Source of the DNA: Aquilonibacter sp963820185
GTDB lineage: Bacteria > Vulcanimicrobiota > Vulcanimicrobiia > Vulcanimicrobiales > Vulcanimicrobiaceae
Direction: 5' to 3'
Assembly (NCBI GenBank): GCA_963820185.1
Contig: CAWFYV010000004.1
Span: forward strand, 310,001 to 374,000
DNA: 64,000 nucleotides
A model generated the notes under the pieces. That model saw only the letters and a program-made list of their open reading frames with translations. It ran no database searches and had not been told where the DNA came from. Position numbers and translations under genes: made by a program. Below, in pieces: positions 62,928 through 64,000 of the stretch (position 1 is its first letter; the number at the start of each line of letters is the position of its first letter).

Positions 62928-64000
62928 ATGGCACGGGAATTCAACGCGAGCGGCATCCCGCTCGAAGCCCACTACGATCGAACCGAAGACGCTTCGCACG
63001 ACCTAGGCGAGCCGGGTGCATTTCCATATGGGCGCGGTATTCGTGCCGACATGTACCGTGGACGTCTGTGGACGATGCGGCAATACGCAGGTTTTGCAAC
63101 CGCCGCGGAATCGAACGCTCGCTATCGCTATCTGCTCGAGCGCGGCACGACCGGCCTCTCCGTAGCGTTCGATCTCCCGACGCAACTCGGCCACGATTCT
63201 GACGCACCGCTCGCGCGCGGCGAAGTCGGAAAGGTCGGCGTCGCGATCGACTCGATTGCGGACATGGAGACCCTCCTCGACGGCATCCCGCTCGATGAAG
63301 TCACGGTCTCGATGACGATCAATGCGCCGGCTTCGATCCTGCTCGCGATGCTGCTTGCGGTTGCACGCCGTCGCGGCATTCCATTCGAGAAGCTTGGCGG
63401 GACGATTCAAAACGACGTGCTCAAAGAGTATGCCGCGCGTGGGACCTATATCTATCCACCGAACCAATCGATGCGTCTCGTCACTGACGTGATGAGTTAT
63501 TGTGCGCGCGACGTGCCACAGTGGAACACTATCTCGATCTCGGGCTATCACATTCGGGAAGCCGGTTCGACCGCTGTTGAAGAGATCGCGTTCACTCTCT
63601 CCAACGCGAAGGCGTACCTGCGCGCCGCCCGCGACACAGGGATCGATCTCGACGTGGTCGCGCCGCGCCTCTCGTTCTTCTGGAACGCGCACAACGATTT
63701 CTTCGAAGAGGTTGCGAAGTTTCGCGCCGCACGTTACCTCTGGGCACACATCACGCGTGAGGAGTTTGGCTGCAAAGATCCACGCTCGCAGATGCTGCGC
63801 TTCCACACGCAAACGGGCGGCTCAACGCTAACTGCGCAGGAGCCCGACAACAACGTGGTTCGCGTGACGCTGCAAGCGCTCGCGGCAGTGTTGGGCGGGA
63901 CGCAATCGCTGCACACCAACGGTAAGGACGAAGCGCTCGCGCTTCCGACCGCCGAGAGCGCGAAAGTTGCCCTGCGTACGCAGCAGATCATTGGCTACGA
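62928..64000 (+). CDS. Methylmalonyl-CoA mutase-type large subunit, N-terminal part (runs off the window)
   Basis: The first 357 codons of a B12-dependent acyl-CoA mutase are present and the frame is open at the right edge. Family marks: TMRQYAGFATAAESNARYRY, VAFDLPTQLGHDSDAP, TVSMTINAPASILLAM, QNDVLKEYAARGTYIYPP and ISGYHIREAGST. The Tyr in RQYAGF is the residue typical of methylmalonyl-CoA rather than isobutyryl-CoA mutases. With pccB and the broken alpha subunit it gives the propionyl-CoA to succinyl-CoA route. The B12 domain would be outside the window, on this chain or a small subunit. Confidence 0.92.
   Translation, partial: MAREFNASGIPLEAHYDRTEDASHDLGEPGAFPYGRGIRADMYRGRLWTMRQYAGFATAAESNARYRYLLERGTTGLSVAFDLPTQLGHDSDAPLARGEVGKVGVAIDSIADMETLLDGIPLDEVTVSMTINAPASILLAMLLAVARRRGIPFEKLGGTIQNDVLKEYAARGTYIYPPNQSMRLVTDVMSYCARDVPQWNTISISGYHIREAGSTAVEEIAFTLSNAKAYLRAARDTGIDLDVVAPRLSFFWNAHNDFFEEVAKFRAARYLWAHITREEFGCKDPRSQMLRFHTQTGGSTLTAQEPDNNVVRVTLQALAAVLGGTQSLHTNGKDEALALPTAESAKVALRTQQIIGY

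Overview
The window is a gene-dense, high-GC bacterial chromosome segment with about 60 protein genes. It has no rRNA, tRNA, CRISPR array, transposase or prophage gene that I can see. Genes are packed into operons, mostly with four-base start/stop overlaps (ATGA or GTGA), and several convergent pairs even share stop-codon bases. TolC, a LolA-like protein, a lipoprotein and Tat-type and Sec-type signals point to a diderm cell. The fused transaldolase/phosphoglucose isomerase, OpcA, FabI, the propionyl-CoA carboxylase/methylmalonyl-CoA mutase genes and a recurring TANNNT box 6-7 bases before start codons suggest a deep-branching, Actinobacteria-like or Deinococcus-like diderm. Candidatus Eremiobacterota (WPS-2) is my guess, with low confidence and no direct proof.

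Layout. 1-7823 (+) is a pentose-phosphate operon: transketolase end, tal-pgi fusion, gnd, zwf, opcA, pgl. 7820-14077 (-) is a drug-efflux operon (STAS protein, LolA-like protein, TetR, EmrA-like, EmrB-like, TolC, 41-residue ORF) behind a double palindromic operator at 14099-14169. 14193-18782 (-) holds a lipoprotein and hutF, hutI, hutU. 18885-20351 (+) holds a small winged-helix protein, a PadR regulator and an isoprenylcysteine-methyltransferase-like membrane enzyme. 20348-27151 (-) holds an aldo/keto reductase and the row hutH, mocA-like and three subunits of a PaoABC-type molybdenum aldehyde oxidoreductase. 27152-27555 has no gene but carries a promoter-like sequence, a strongly structured candidate RNA and a terminator.

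27556-32660 holds a WYL regulator, the methionine-salvage genes mtnB-mtnD-mtnC, a MaoC-like dehydratase, an aldo/keto reductase and a TetR. 32738-39398 has paired acyl-CoA dehydrogenases and a branched-chain-type ABC importer whose second permease gene is inverted. 39395-42879 is nadR and clpC. 43058-46893 holds an iron-sulfur assembly (DUF59) protein, a thioesterase, a hydrolase, a TetR and a second DHA2 efflux pump with its operator. 47067-56501 contains pccB, two penicillin-binding/beta-lactamase-fold proteins around a DsrE-like protein, a GT39 glycosyltransferase, YciI, fabI, a 50-residue ORF, and a biotin carboxylase/BCCP gene broken by two apparent single-base insertions.

56513-60959 (-) is the most unusual part: a three-helix PycTM-like membrane protein, a PLP-dependent decarboxylase, an unknown His-rich protein and a class III nucleotide cyclase in one gene row. 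This could be a cyclic-nucleotide signalling or defence system. 61003-64000 holds two quinone-oxidoreductase-like genes (one with an N-terminal frameshift) and the start of a methylmalonyl-CoA-mutase-type gene.

Metabolic logic: sugar oxidation yields NADPH; histidine is degraded through urocanate towards formylglutamate; propionyl-CoA from odd-chain, branched-chain or sterol-like substrates can be carboxylated and isomerised by PccAB and the mutase.
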